From the NCBI GenBank assembly GCA_039980135.1, contig JBDXCV010000003.1, positions 868,001 to 932,000 on the forward strand: a stretch of DNA of 64,000 nucleotides. Reading direction: 5' to 3'. Source of the stretch: Alphaproteobacteria bacterium (GTDB lineage: Bacteria > Pseudomonadota > Alphaproteobacteria > UBA6615). The position numbers and the translations under genes are program-made. This document shows positions 19,643 through 28,731 of the stretch, piece by piece. How positions within the stretch are numbered: the stretch's first letter is position 1; the number at the start of each line of letters is the position of its first letter. The notes beneath the pieces were generated by a model. The model made no database searches. It was given only the letters and a program-made list of their open reading frames with translations, and was not told where the DNA came from.

Positions 19643-20794
19643 TCAGGCTGGATCGATTGCGAGGGCCTCAATCTGGCGCAGGAGGTCGAGATAGTCGGGG
19701 TTGCGGCGCCAGCGGTCCAGCACCTGTTCCGCCGCACCGGACTTGATCTGCTCGTAAAACAACTCCGGTTGCGTGCGTGAAACGGGGTAGGCCTCTTTGC
19801 GTTGCGGGCGCGCCTCGCGACACAGGCCGCGCAATGTATGAAAATCGGCGGCGGAAAAACCGATGGCGCGACACAGGATGGCCAAGCCCTCGCCGCCGGA
19901 CTCGTAGATCAGGCGCTGGACGAGGGGCTGGCGTAACCCCGTCGCCTGCCCGACCATGTGTTCGAAGAGCGAGACTTCGCCGGCCCGCAGGACCTGAATA
20001 AGAAGCTCGGCGGACAGACCGTGTTGCTCGACCATTCGGCTGGCTAGTTTTGATGCCGCAACGTCGCCGGGCACCAATTCCGAATCGGCCCGGACCGCCG
20101 CCTCGATGGCCGATTCCATGACATCATCGAGCTGTGCCGCATCCAGGTCATGGCGGTCCAGAATCTCGGTGCGTAGTGCCGCGGAGACCCACCAGTACAT
20201 GCGTTCGGCGAGATCCGTGGGCAGGTCCTTGCGGCGGATCAGCGGGTTCTGAAAGGCATCGACGCGCTGGGACTGCTCGACGAGATAGGTCATGGCCTGG
20301 CGTCCGATTTCGGCGCCGGGATTCTCCAGGAGCCGCTCGATGACCGTGACTTCGCTGGTCTCGACCAGCGCGTCCGAGACCGACTCGGAAAGCGATGCGC
20401 GCATGGCGACGGACAGCTGGTGCTCGAGGTCTCTATTTCGAATTATTTCAATGAGCTGGGCGTCTTTCAGGACGTCGCTGCGCATCAGTATGGGGTGGGC
20501 GATCTCCGCATTGTCGTTGGCCAGGGCATAGATGAGTTCCGACGGCGCCTGGGGTTCGTCCGACAGGCGGATCGCCAAATGCTTGCGGACCGAAATTTCG
20601 ACGTCGTGGATCAGTTGCCGCAGAATGTCCGACATGGTGGCACGCTCGCGCTCGCTCAGGATGCGGTCCTGATCGAAGAACAGATCACTGATGATTTCGA
20701 CGAGATCGCGCCGCGCCGCGGCGGACCTGTCGCGGGCCAGACGCAGCAATGCATCGACGTCGAGAACGCTCTCGGCCTGGCTTTCTGCAAACAA
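19643..20794 (-). CDS. DUF2336 domain-containing protein
   Basis: A 383-residue, all-helical-looking protein matching the DUF2336 pattern of alphaproteobacteria: an N-terminal helical region (VDALLRLARDRSAAARRDLV), LSERERATMSDILRQLIHDV, and HEAT-like repeats such as LANDNAEIAHPIL. It has no signal peptide or membrane segment, so it is probably cytoplasmic. Molecular function is unknown; members often sit near signalling or motility genes. It is divergent from the small Ala/Pro-rich gene at 20959, with 164 bases between them. Confidence 0.85.
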   Translation of the reverse strand: MFAESQAESVLDVDALLRLARDRSAAARRDLVEIISDLFFDQDRILSERERATMSDILRQLIHDVEISVRKHLAIRLSDEPQAPSELIYALANDNAEIAHPILMRSDVLKDAQLIEIIRNRDLEHQLSVAMRASLSESVSDALVETSEVTVIERLLENPGAEIGRQAMTYLVEQSQRVDAFQNPLIRRKDLPTDLAERMYWWVSAALRTEILDRHDLDAAQLDDVMESAIEAAVRADSELVPGDVAASKLASRMVEQHGLSAELLIQVLRAGEVSLFEHMVGQATGLRQPLVQRLIYESGGEGLAILCRAIGFSAADFHTLRGLCREARPQRKEAYPVSRTQPELFYEQIKSGAAEQVLDRWRRNPDYLDLLRQIEALAIDPA

Positions 20795-20958
20795 CTTCGA
20801 CTCCCGGATTGCGACCTCACGATGTTCGGTCGTTACGTCGCGACACTATGCGCCGTCCCGGTTGCCAACTGGTAAATGGCGATACCGGCGGCCTTAGTCA
20901 TTCATTAAGTAACGGGGCCATATGTTGAACTTGTCTAAAGTTTTATCGGTAGCTGCCA

Positions 20959-21195
20959 ATGACCGTTTCGAATACGCCTTCGTCGCTCCAGGCCATTCTC
21001 CGCCAGCTCGATCCCGCGGTACCGTCGCGAGCCCCGGGTGCGGCGCCCAACAGCCGGGACGCTGCCGCGCCGCCCGCCGCGAAAGCCGAGGCACAGCGCA
21101 CGGCTGCCGCCGAACCGCGGGTCCAGGTCCCGAAGGACGCGGCGACCCTCAATCCCAACGCACCACGCGGAAGCTATCTGAACCTGGTTGTTTAG
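20959..21195 (+). CDS. Small Ala/Pro-rich protein, function unknown
   Basis: A 78-residue frame beginning MTVSNTPSSLQAILRQLDPA, with a low-complexity Ala/Pro/Arg middle and a hydrophobic end, NAPRGSYLNLVV. It contains no known domain, signal peptide or membrane helix. I call it coding because it starts with ATG in a divergent promoter region, has a defined non-repetitive tail and stops just before the convergent yciB gene. The C-terminus loosely resembles that of the hypothetical protein at 47933-48373 (APRVDIYV). It could be a small partner or a linear-motif protein; no function is assigned. Confidence 0.55.
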   Translation: MTVSNTPSSLQAILRQLDPAVPSRAPGAAPNSRDAAAPPAAKAEAQRTAAAEPRVQVPKDAATLNPNAPRGSYLNLVV

Positions 21196-21212
21196 GTCGG
21201 CAGACCGCTCGC

Positions 21213-21845
21213 CTAATCGGTGGGTGCGGGCGGCTCGGCTGTGGCGGGTTCTTCGATTTGCTCCCGCAGGAACAGCGGTGTCTGCGCGGCCGCGAAGACA
21301 AAGGTCAGCGGCATGATCCCGAACAATTTGAACGAGACCCAGAAGTCGGTCGCGAAGTTGCGCCAGACGATCTCGTTCAGGACGGCCAACAAGACGAAAA
21401 ATACCGCCCAGCGCAATGTGAGCTTGCGCCAGCCCCGATCTGTCAGCTGAACGGCAGCGCCAAACAGGGGTTTCAGGAGTGACCGGCCGGTCAGCAACCC
21501 ACCAAACAAGATCAACGCGAAAAGCGTGTTGACCAGGGTCGGCTTGAGTTTGATGAAGGTCTCGTCGGCGAGGATCAGTGTCAGGCCGCCGAAAAAAACA
21601 ACGAAAATGCCGCTGACGAGTGGCATGACAGGCAGGCGACGTTCCAGGCCCCAGCCGGTCACGAGGGCGATCAGGGTCGCGACCATGAACGCGCCCGTGG
21701 CCTCGAACAGACCCTGCTCGGCCATCGCGGACCCGCCCTCGGGGAGCCAGAGATTGCGAAATTCCGGCAACCCGTCGCGGCCATTCACGACGAAGAACAC
21801 CACGAGCGGGCCGGCCTCGATTGCCAATTTGATCCATGGACGCAT
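21213..21845 (-). CDS. yciB: YciB/IspZ-family inner membrane protein (septation protein A)
   Basis: A 210-residue membrane protein with 5-6 hydrophobic segments. It has the family's N-terminal signature KLAIEAGPLVVFFVVNGRDG, and later FFGGLTLILADETFIKLKPT and NEIVWRNFATDFWVSFKLFG. In enterobacteria YciB affects envelope and septum synthesis and interacts with cell-division proteins; the biochemical function is unsettled. It is the last gene of the leftward dapF-mtaB-ftsY-EamA run, 99 bases after the EamA transporter stop. The acidic Pro-rich C-terminal tail (EEPATAEPPAPTD) is a local extension. Confidence 0.92.
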   Translation of the reverse strand: MRPWIKLAIEAGPLVVFFVVNGRDGLPEFRNLWLPEGGSAMAEQGLFEATGAFMVATLIALVTGWGLERRLPVMPLVSGIFVVFFGGLTLILADETFIKLKPTLVNTLFALILFGGLLTGRSLLKPLFGAAVQLTDRGWRKLTLRWAVFFVLLAVLNEIVWRNFATDFWVSFKLFGIMPLTFVFAAAQTPLFLREQIEEPATAEPPAPTD

Positions 21846-21944
21846 AACAGCGTGAACCTACGATTGTTGGTGGGGGGTTGAAAGGCCTGGCTGGGTCACG
21901 CCAGGTTCATGAATCATGGATCAAAGGCCATGGTCATGGGGCAG

Positions 21945-22808
21945 TCAGGCCGCAAACCGGATCGCGCCGGCGCCAACGGCCACGAGGATGGCGGCTGGTA
22001 TTCGGCGTTTGCCGAGATGCTCGCCCAGGAGGAATGTCCCGATCAGGGCGGCGAAAACCACGCCCGTCTCGCGCAGGGCTGCAACACTGGCGACGGGGGC
22101 GTTCTCGAAGGCAAACAGGATGAGGGCGTAACTGACGACAGCGATCGTGCCACCGCCGATGCCCTTGATCGCGTTGTCGCGCATGTAGGAGATGATCCGA
22201 CCGCGCCGAATGGCGAATGCGACGATGAGAATCGGGATGGCGGCGAAGACCATGAGCCAGCTCACAAACACGATCGTTGCATATTCGATTTCGGGGCCGA
22301 CCGCGCGGATACCGATGGTGTCAAACAGCGAGTAGGCCGCGATCATGGCGCCGGTCAGGATGGCGAGCAAAACGGCCTTGCGATCTGCCGTCGCGAACTT
22401 CCCCGGTTCGAAGGTCAGCGCCACGACGCCGGCGACCAGGATCAGAATCGCGACAATTTCCTGCCAACTCGGAACATCGCCGACAAGCGGACCGGCCAGG
22501 GCGACGATGATCAGGGGTGCCGTGCCGCGGGCGATAACATACACCTTGCCCAGATCGCCATGGGCATAGGCGCTGATCAACAGAATGAAGTAGGCGCCAT
22601 GCAACGCACCGGACCCGATCAGCCAGGGCCAGTGCTGGGGTGCGGGCCAGGGGACAAAGGCGACCGCCGTGACCAGCCCACCCGCGGCGGCAAAGCCCGC
22701 GATCATCGCGCCCGTCAGCCAGCCATCGTCGCCGCCCTTGACCAGCGCGTTCCAGCTGGCGTGCATCAGCGCCGAAGCGATGACGGCGAGGGCGACGAGC
22801 GTCGTCAT
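21945..22808 (-). CDS. EamA/DMT superfamily transporter
   Basis: A 287-residue, 10-helix membrane protein with the two-fold EamA repeat, for example HASWNALVKGG in the first half and FAFENAPVASVAALRET in the second, a hallmark of drug/metabolite transporter exporters. The substrate is unknown; related proteins export amino acids or other metabolites. Its ATG overlaps the ftsY stop (TCAT at 22805-22808), so it is translationally coupled to ftsY. Confidence 0.9.
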   Translation of the reverse strand: MTTLVALAVIASALMHASWNALVKGGDDGWLTGAMIAGFAAAGGLVTAVAFVPWPAPQHWPWLIGSGALHGAYFILLISAYAHGDLGKVYVIARGTAPLIIVALAGPLVGDVPSWQEIVAILILVAGVVALTFEPGKFATADRKAVLLAILTGAMIAAYSLFDTIGIRAVGPEIEYATIVFVSWLMVFAAIPILIVAFAIRRGRIISYMRDNAIKGIGGGTIAVVSYALILFAFENAPVASVAALRETGVVFAALIGTFLLGEHLGKRRIPAAILVAVGAGAIRFAA

Positions 22809-23761
22809 TCGGGCTTGTCGGGTGGCGCGGTCGCGTCGAGGCCGAGGAGGTTCCGCGCGAACGCCGTGGCCTCGAAGGGGCGCAGATCGTCCACGCCTTC
22901 GCCGACGCCGATCGCATAGATCGGCAACTGGAACCTGTCCGCCAGCCCGACGATCACGCCGCCGCGCGCCGACCCGTCCAGTTTGGTCACGACGAGACCG
23001 CTCACATCGACCAATTGGCTGAACGTCTCGACCTGGGCGTGGGCGTTCTGGCCGGTGGTCGCGTCGAGCACCAGCAGCACGTCATGGGGTGCGTCAGGGT
23101 CCACCTTCTTGATGACACGGATAATCTTCTCGAGTTCGGCCATCAGGTCGGCCTTGTTGTGCAGGCGGCCGGCCGTGTCGATCAGGAGCAAATCCACACC
23201 GGCATTGTGTGCCTGTTCCATGGCATCGAAGGCGACAGCGGCCGGATCGCTGCCTTGATTCTGCGCAATCACGGGCACACCGACCCGCTCGCCCCATAGC
23301 TTCAGTTGGTCGATGGCGGCGGCCCGAAACGTATCGGCGGCCGCGAGCATGACCGTGCGTTCGTCTTCCGTGAACCGGGCGGCCAGCTTACCGATCGTGG
23401 TGGTTTTGCCCGTGCCGTTGACGCCGGCCACGAGGATCACACGCGGTCCGTGATGTGCCGCCGTCAGGTCGGAAAGCGGCTGTGCCACAGGCTCCAGGAG
23501 CAACGCAACGTCTTCGGCCAGCGCCTCGCGGATGGCGTTCTCGTCGGCGTCTCCGGGGAATTTCCGGGCGTCGATATCGGCGGCGAGCTTTGCCGCGGTG
23601 GTGACTCCGAGATCAGCCATGATCAGCGCGTCTTCGAGTTCGGCCAAGGTGCCGGCGTCGATCTTGCGTGCCGAGAATATGGCGCCGATCTCACCGGACA
23701 GGCGCGACGAAGATCGCGACAACCCGGCGCGGAGACGCGAAAGCCAGCTGCCTTCGTTCAT
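22805..23761 (-). CDS. ftsY: Signal recognition particle receptor FtsY
   Basis: A 318-residue protein with an N-domain followed by the SRP GTPase G-domain: G1 GVNGTGKT (113-120), AADTFRAAAIDQL, DTAGRL and TKLDGSARGG. FtsY docks the SRP-ribosome complex at the inner membrane for cotranslational insertion. The long acidic A-domain of E. coli is absent, as is usual in alphaproteobacteria. The start is ATG 23761, which overlaps the mtaB stop by 4 bases. The frame remains open further upstream, but that extension lies inside mtaB and is Arg-rich shadow sequence. Its partner Ffh is encoded 3 kb away at 26937. Confidence 0.96.
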   Translation of the reverse strand: MNEGSWLSRLRAGLSRSSSRLSGEIGAIFSARKIDAGTLAELEDALIMADLGVTTAAKLAADIDARKFPGDADENAIREALAEDVALLLEPVAQPLSDLTAAHHGPRVILVAGVNGTGKTTTIGKLAARFTEDERTVMLAAADTFRAAAIDQLKLWGERVGVPVIAQNQGSDPAAVAFDAMEQAHNAGVDLLLIDTAGRLHNKADLMAELEKIIRVIKKVDPDAPHDVLLVLDATTGQNAHAQVETFSQLVDVSGLVVTKLDGSARGGVIVGLADRFQLPIYAIGVGEGVDDLRPFEATAFARNLLGLDATAPPDKPE

Positions 23762-25026
23762 GCCGCGTCCTGCAACGCCATGGCCGTCAGTTGTGCGCCG
23801 TCGGTGCCCGTGATCCGGGCCTCGATGATTTGCCCGGGTACGCCGTCGCTGGCTTCGAGGGTAACTTCGGCGAATTGCTCGGTCCGGCCCATGCCGGGTC
23901 GCTCGAGAAGCACCGCGCGTGTCTGCCCGATCTCGTCGCGCAGGAACGCGGCCAGGTTTCGCGCGCCGGCGGCGCGCAGCGTGGCGGCCCGTTCCTTGAT
24001 CAGTGACCGGTCGAGCTGGGGCATCTGCGCCGCCGGGGTCTCCGGTCGGGGCGAGTAGGGAAACACGTGGAGATGGGTCAGCCCGCATTCGGTCACGAGG
24101 GCCTCGCTTTGTGCGAACATAGCTTCGGTCTCGGTCGGGAACCCGGCGATCAGGTCGGCCCCGAAGACGATATCGGGGCGCAGCCGGCGGGCCTGTTCGC
24201 AAAACGCGATGGCCTGGGCGCGGTTGTGGCGGCGTTTCATGCGCTTGAGGATCATGTCGTCACCCGCCTGAAGGCTGAGGTGCAGATGGGGCATCAGGCG
24301 GGGTTCGTCGGCGATCAGGTGCAACAGATCCTCGTCGATCTCGGCCACGTCGATCGAACTGAGCCGCAGGCGCGGCAGGTCGGGCACATTCGCCAGCAGG
24401 CGCCGGATCATCTGTCCGGCGCGCGGCCGGCCCGGAAGGTCTGCGCCGTAGGATGTCATGTCGACACCCGAAAGCACGACTTCCTGTACGCCGTGATCGA
24501 CCAGGGTGCGCACCTGCGTGACGATGGTGCCGATGGGGACGCTGCGGGAATTGCCGCGACCGAACGGGATGATGCAAAAGGTGCAGCGGTGGTCGCAGCC
24601 GTTCTGGACCTGGATGAAGGCTCGTGCACGGCCGTCGAATCCTTCGATCAGATGCGCTGCGGTTTCGCGCGCCGACATGATGTCGTTCACCTGTACCGGC
24701 GCATGATCGAGATTGGCGAATCGCGTCCGGTCGAGCTTCTCCGTGTTTCCCAGCACCACATCGACCTCGGCCATCGCGGCATAATTCGCCGGGTCTATCT
24801 GTGCGGCGCAGCCGGTCACGACGATCCGCGCGTCGGGGTTCTTGCGCCGGGCCCGGCGGATGGCCTGACGCGCCTGGCGCTCCGCCTCCGAGGTGACGGC
24901 ACAGGTGTTGATGATCACGGTGTCGGTGAGCCCGGCGTCATCGGCATGCTTGCGGATGACCTCGGATTCATAGGCGTTCAGCCGACAGCCGAATGTGATG
25001 ATTTCAGGCGCACGCGTATCAGTCAT
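23758..25026 (-). CDS. mtaB: tRNA ms2t6A37 methylthiotransferase MtaB
   Basis: A 422-residue radical-SAM methylthiotransferase. The N-terminal UPF0004 domain carries three cluster cysteines (Cys14, Cys42, Cys73), the radical-SAM motif is CDHRCTFC (Cys144, Cys148, Cys151), and the C-terminal TRAM region is present. The FGCRLNAYESE start matches MtaB rather than MiaB or RimO. It adds a methylthio group to threonylcarbamoyl-A37 of tRNAs reading ANN codons. ATG 25026 overlaps the end of dapF by 8 bases; an upstream in-frame start at 25047 lies inside dapF and is less likely. Confidence 0.94.
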   Translation of the reverse strand: MTDTRAPEIITFGCRLNAYESEVIRKHADDAGLTDTVIINTCAVTSEAERQARQAIRRARRKNPDARIVVTGCAAQIDPANYAAMAEVDVVLGNTEKLDRTRFANLDHAPVQVNDIMSARETAAHLIEGFDGRARAFIQVQNGCDHRCTFCIIPFGRGNSRSVPIGTIVTQVRTLVDHGVQEVVLSGVDMTSYGADLPGRPRAGQMIRRLLANVPDLPRLRLSSIDVAEIDEDLLHLIADEPRLMPHLHLSLQAGDDMILKRMKRRHNRAQAIAFCEQARRLRPDIVFGADLIAGFPTETEAMFAQSEALVTECGLTHLHVFPYSPRPETPAAQMPQLDRSLIKERAATLRAAGARNLAAFLRDEIGQTRAVLLERPGMGRTEQFAEVTLEASDGVPGQIIEARITGTDGAQLTAMALQDAA

Positions 25027-25870
25027 GGTTGCCCGCCGTGAAAGCATCGTCTTCGACCGACCCGCGGAAGCTTTCTTCCGCCGGCCCGGACATCACAACA
25101 TGATTGTCGTCACGCCAGTTGATGGTCAGCGTGCCGCCGTCGACGTCGACCCGCACCTGGCGGCCGGTAAGGCCGCGTCGATGGGCGGCGACCGCGGCGG
25201 CGCAGGCGCCGGAGCCGCAGGCCAGGGTCAACCCGGCGCCACGTTCCCACACGCGCAGGCGCAGGGTATCGGGGCCGACCAGCTGTGCGACGCCGATATT
25301 GGCGCGTTCGGGAAAGATCGCGTCGTGCTCGAGTTCGGGTCCGAGGCTCTCAATCGGGATCGAGGCGAGGTCATCGACGAAAAACACCGCATGGGGATTT
25401 CCCATGTTGACCGCGACCGGGTCGGAAAGTGGCCCCAGCGAAAGAGGCAGATGATCGGTGTCGCAGGCGTGTGCCAGCGGGATATCCTGCCAGGCATCGC
25501 GGGCCGGGCCCATGTCCACGGCGTAGTGGGCCGGGTCGTCTGTGCTGCGCCACGCATGGAGCAGGCCGGCGCCCGTGCGAATCGCCAGTTTCCGATTTTC
25601 GCCGGTCAGCAGCAGATGGGCGACGCAGCGCATGGCGTTACCGCATGCGGTAACCTCGCCGCCGTCGGAATTGAAGATGCGGACATCCACGTCGGCGTCA
25701 TTGTCTGCCGGCGCGTCGAGCGCGATCAGCTGGTCGAAACCGATGCCGGTGTGCCGGTCGGACAACAGGCGCGTGCCGGCATCGCTGACGCGAAACGGAT
25801 GTTCGCGCGCGTCGACAACGACAAAGTCATTGCCCAGTCCGTGCATCTTTATGAAGTCGCGCATGCCCAT
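25019..25870 (-). CDS. dapF: Diaminopimelate epimerase
   Basis: A 283-residue enzyme with both catalytic cysteines in their conserved settings: Cys76 (ACGNAMRC) and Cys218 (ACGSGACA). It interconverts LL- and meso-diaminopimelate in the cytosol, supplying lysine and peptidoglycan precursors. MGNPHAVFF and ERGAGLTLACGSG are also diagnostic. It is the first gene of a leftward operon with mtaB, ftsY, an EamA transporter and probably yciB. Confidence 0.97.
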   Translation of the reverse strand: MGMRDFIKMHGLGNDFVVVDAREHPFRVSDAGTRLLSDRHTGIGFDQLIALDAPADNDADVDVRIFNSDGGEVTACGNAMRCVAHLLLTGENRKLAIRTGAGLLHAWRSTDDPAHYAVDMGPARDAWQDIPLAHACDTDHLPLSLGPLSDPVAVNMGNPHAVFFVDDLASIPIESLGPELEHDAIFPERANIGVAQLVGPDTLRLRVWERGAGLTLACGSGACAAAVAAHRRGLTGRQVRVDVDGGTLTINWRDDNHVVMSGPAEESFRGSVEDDAFTAGNHD

Positions 25871-25932
25871 GGGCGGGATATAGGGCCGCCGGGGGGCGTG
25901 CGTCCACCCTCAATAGGCGGGGCGTTTGCGGG

Positions 25933-26313
25933 TCAGGCGCGGCCGAGCGACTTTACCAGTTGGACCAGCTGACGGCGGACCCGGGTGTCGGCGATTTTCT
26001 GAAAGGCCTGATTGAGGTCGAGGACCTGGCGTGCGGAACGTGAATCCGCTTCGGGTGCGGCCGTCTGGTCGGCGCTCCCGGCGCGATTGCGCTGCGGGTT
26101 GAGGCCCTCGAAAAAGAAACCGGGGGTCACGTCGAGGACGCCGCAAAGCTGCCAGAGCTTGGAGGCGCTGATCCGGTTGGCGCCACTCTCGTATTTCTGG
26201 ACCTGCTGGAAGCTGATGCCCAATTGCCGCGCGAGTTCTTTCTGCGGCATGCCGCAAATCTCGCGCCGCTGGCGCATGCGCCGTCCAACATGTGTATCAA
26301 CGGGATGTGGCAC
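25933..26313 (-). CDS. XRE-family helix-turn-helix regulator
   Basis: A 126-residue protein with a Cro/CI-type HTH near the N-terminus (KELARQLGISFQQVQKYESG, about residues 25-44) and the downstream segment NRISASKLWQLCGVLDVTPG. Such proteins are common single-domain alphaproteobacterial regulators that bind DNA as dimers. The C-terminal third (RQVLDLNQAFQKIADTRVRR) probably mediates oligomerisation. It lies upstream of dapF in the same orientation; the target genes are unknown. Confidence 0.9.
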   Translation of the reverse strand: MPHPVDTHVGRRMRQRREICGMPQKELARQLGISFQQVQKYESGANRISASKLWQLCGVLDVTPGFFFEGLNPQRNRAGSADQTAAPEADSRSARQVLDLNQAFQKIADTRVRRQLVQLVKSLGRA

Positions 26314-26936
26314 TTATGACGTTCCTCGTTTCCTGGATGCCGGTTTTCCCTCATCACGGGCCGCTCCGGGGAAGCATTGGCCCGGTCGAGACGAAAAACT
26401 CGCACCGTGAGGTCATCGGGCAGCTATCGCCCGGTCCCTCAGCTAGTCCTAGATTGGAAAATACTGTCCCCACCGATCCCCTGCAGGGTCTCGACGGTTT
26501 GCATATCGCACAACCCTCACATGCATACAAGGGTATAGTAACAAAAACGTCATCGAAGAAAAAATACAATAACTACAGCTATTTAGTTAATTCGTTTCAT
26601 TCATGCGCCGGTTTGCCCGTGTCCGGGACATCGCGTCAAAGGACCCGCGGAAAATAACACATGGATACCGTATGCCGCAGCTTGCGACGCGATGTGCGCC
26701 AATGACACCGGAGCCACAATGCCGGTGCGCGGCGAACATGTTGCGGCCGCCCGTTATGGGCGTCGGAAGCTTGACCCGGAACCCGGGTTGCCATAGGTTC
26801 CGCGCCATTCCGCATCAATAGAGATGCGGCTCCGGCAGAGCGCCGGAGCTCCGCCAGTCCGCGAGTTTCGCGCGCTGGCGCGTTTGTCGTTGTGAACTGG
26901 TGATGAGCCGGATGTCGAATAGGAAGGCGAAGTTCT
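26314..26936. other. Long non-coding region between the XRE gene and ffh (623 bases)
   Basis: No convincing gene on either strand. Positions 26440-26600 are strikingly AT-rich for this genome and may hold the divergent promoters. A GC hairpin lies at 26829-26849: GCTCCGGC (26829-26836) pairs with GCCGGAGC (26842-26849) around a 5-base loop, in the ffh leader. I looked for the 4.5S RNA core (GGUCAGGCCGGAAGGCAGCA type) and did not see it. Confidence 0.6.
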
Positions 26937-28328
26937 TTGTTTGAATCACTGACAGAACGCCTGGGTGACGTCTTTGATCGCCTGAAGCGCCGCGGTGCGC
27001 TGTCGGAAGACGACGTCGCGGCCGCGATGCGCGAGGTGCGTGTCGCCCTGCTTGAAGCGGATGTGGCGCTGCCGATCGTGCGCGACTTCATCGCCGCGGT
27101 GCAGGAACGTGCCGTTGGTCAGGAGGTCGTCAAAAGCGTCACGCCGGGACAGACCGTCGTCAAGATCGTCCACGATCAATTGATCGAGATGCTTGGCGGG
27201 GATGCCGTTGAGATCGATCTGAACGCCCCCGCCCCGGTCGCCATTCTGGTTGTCGGCCTGCAAGGCTCGGGCAAGACGACGACGACGGCCAAGATCGGTC
27301 ATCACCTGGTCGAGAAACAGAAGAAGCGCGTGCTGATGGCGTCGCTCGACGTGCGCCGGCCGGCCGCGCAGGAACAACTGCGGGTGCTGGGCGACCAGGC
27401 CCTGATCCCGACCGTGGATATACGGACCGGCGAGATGCCCGTGGCCATTGCCAAGCGGGCCATGGACCAGGCGCGGCGGGAAGGCTACGACGTGGTCCTG
27501 CTCGATACCGCCGGTCGTCTGGCGATCGACGATGGACTGATGGCCGAGGCGACGGCCATCCGCGATGCGGCCAAACCTCACGAAACCCTGCTGGTGGCCG
27601 ACGCGATGACCGGTCAGGACGCCGTGAATACCGCGCAGACTTTCAATGAGCGCGTCGGCATCTCGGGCATTGTACTGACCCGGATGGATGGCGATGCGCG
27701 TGGTGGCGCCGCACTGTCGATGCGCGCGGTGACGGGTCAGCCGATCAAGTTGATCGGTACCGGTGAGAAGATGGACGAACTCGAACCGTTCCATCCCGAG
27801 CGCGTCGCCGGTCGTATCCTCGACATGGGCGATGTGGTCGGCCTGGTCGAGCGGGCAACCGAACTCGTCGAGGAGGAGAAGGCCGAGAAGATCGCGCGCC
27901 GGATCCAGAAGGGTGAATTCGACCTCGAGGATCTGCTCGATCAGCTGCGCCAGCTCAAGAAGATGGGCGGGCTCGGCGGCGTGATGTCGATGCTGCCGGG
28001 TATCGGCAAGGTCAAGAAGCAGATGGCTGCCGCCGACATGGACGACAATCTGATCAAGCGCCAGGAGGCGATCATCCTGTCGATGACCCTGCAGGAGCGC
28101 CAGCGTCCGGCCATGGTCAAGGCGTCACGCAAGAAACGGATCGCCGCAGGGTCGGGCACCACCGTCCAGGAAATCAACAAGCTGCTGAAGCAGTATCAGC
28201 AGATGCACACGATGATGAAGAAGATGAAGAAGATGGGCGGGAAGTTGCCGCCCATGGGCGGTGGCGGAATGCCCGGCGCCGGCGGCGGGTTGCCGCCCGG
28301 CATGTTGCCGCCGGGTATGGGTCGCTAG
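26937..28328 (+). CDS. ffh: Signal recognition particle protein Ffh
   Basis: A 463-residue SRP54 homologue with an N-domain, the G-domain (G1 GLQGSGKTTTTAK from residue 107, DTAGRL, TRMDGDARGGAALS) and a Met-rich M-domain (MMKKMKKMGGKLPPMGGGGM) that binds signal sequences and 4.5S RNA. It delivers ribosome-nascent chains to FtsY. The start is TTG 26937, giving the standard MFESLTERL N-terminus, with AGGAAGG about 10 bases upstream. It opens the ffh to rplS gene string. Confidence 0.97.
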   Translation: MFESLTERLGDVFDRLKRRGALSEDDVAAAMREVRVALLEADVALPIVRDFIAAVQERAVGQEVVKSVTPGQTVVKIVHDQLIEMLGGDAVEIDLNAPAPVAILVVGLQGSGKTTTTAKIGHHLVEKQKKRVLMASLDVRRPAAQEQLRVLGDQALIPTVDIRTGEMPVAIAKRAMDQARREGYDVVLLDTAGRLAIDDGLMAEATAIRDAAKPHETLLVADAMTGQDAVNTAQTFNERVGISGIVLTRMDGDARGGAALSMRAVTGQPIKLIGTGEKMDELEPFHPERVAGRILDMGDVVGLVERATELVEEEKAEKIARRIQKGEFDLEDLLDQLRQLKKMGGLGGVMSMLPGIGKVKKQMAAADMDDNLIKRQEAIILSMTLQERQRPAMVKASRKKRIAAGSGTTVQEINKLLKQYQQMHTMMKKMKKMGGKLPPMGGGGMPGAGGGLPPGMLPPGMGR

Positions 28329-28339
28329 GAGCAGACGGT

Positions 28340-28726
28340 ATGACGATGTTTCATCATGTTTCGATCGGCGTGGCCGATCTCGAACGTTCCGCAGAATTCT
28401 ATGACGCCGTCATGGCGGCGCTTGGCCATGAACGCTTCATGGAAAAGCCCGGTACCCTGTCCTGGTGGCCGAAGGGCGGGGGGCAAGCGCTCTGGATCAA
28501 TCTGCGCGATGATCTGTCGGTGATCCCCGACGACGGCCGGCACATCGCGTTTCAGGCCGAGTCCCGGGCGCAGGTCGACGCGTTTCATGCGGCCGCCGTC
28601 GCTGCGGGTGCGGCCGATGACGGCGCGCCGGGCATCCGGCCGGAATATCGTGACACCTATTACGGCGCCTTCGTGCTGGATCCGGACGGGCACAAGCTCG
28701 AAGCCGTCCACGCGCCGCGCGATTGA
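28340..28726 (+). CDS. VOC/glyoxalase-fold family protein 1
   Basis: A 128-residue single-domain vicinal-oxygen-chelate protein beginning MTMFHHVSIGVADLERSAEFY and ending VLDPDGHKLEAVHAPRD, with the usual N-terminal His and C-terminal Glu metal-ligand settings. VOC enzymes include glyoxalases, dioxygenases and resistance proteins, so no reaction can be given. It starts 11 bases after ffh and is followed directly by a related VOC gene, so both probably belong to the ffh-rpsP transcript. Confidence 0.88.
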   Translation: MTMFHHVSIGVADLERSAEFYDAVMAALGHERFMEKPGTLSWWPKGGGQALWINLRDDLSVIPDDGRHIAFQAESRAQVDAFHAAAVAAGAADDGAPGIRPEYRDTYYGAFVLDPDGHKLEAVHAPRD

Positions 28727-28731
28727 TCCCC

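Noticed and set aside
26314-26936. 4.5S SRP RNA gene next to ffh
   Set aside because: The conserved tetraloop and asymmetric-loop core could not be found in this gap on either strand.
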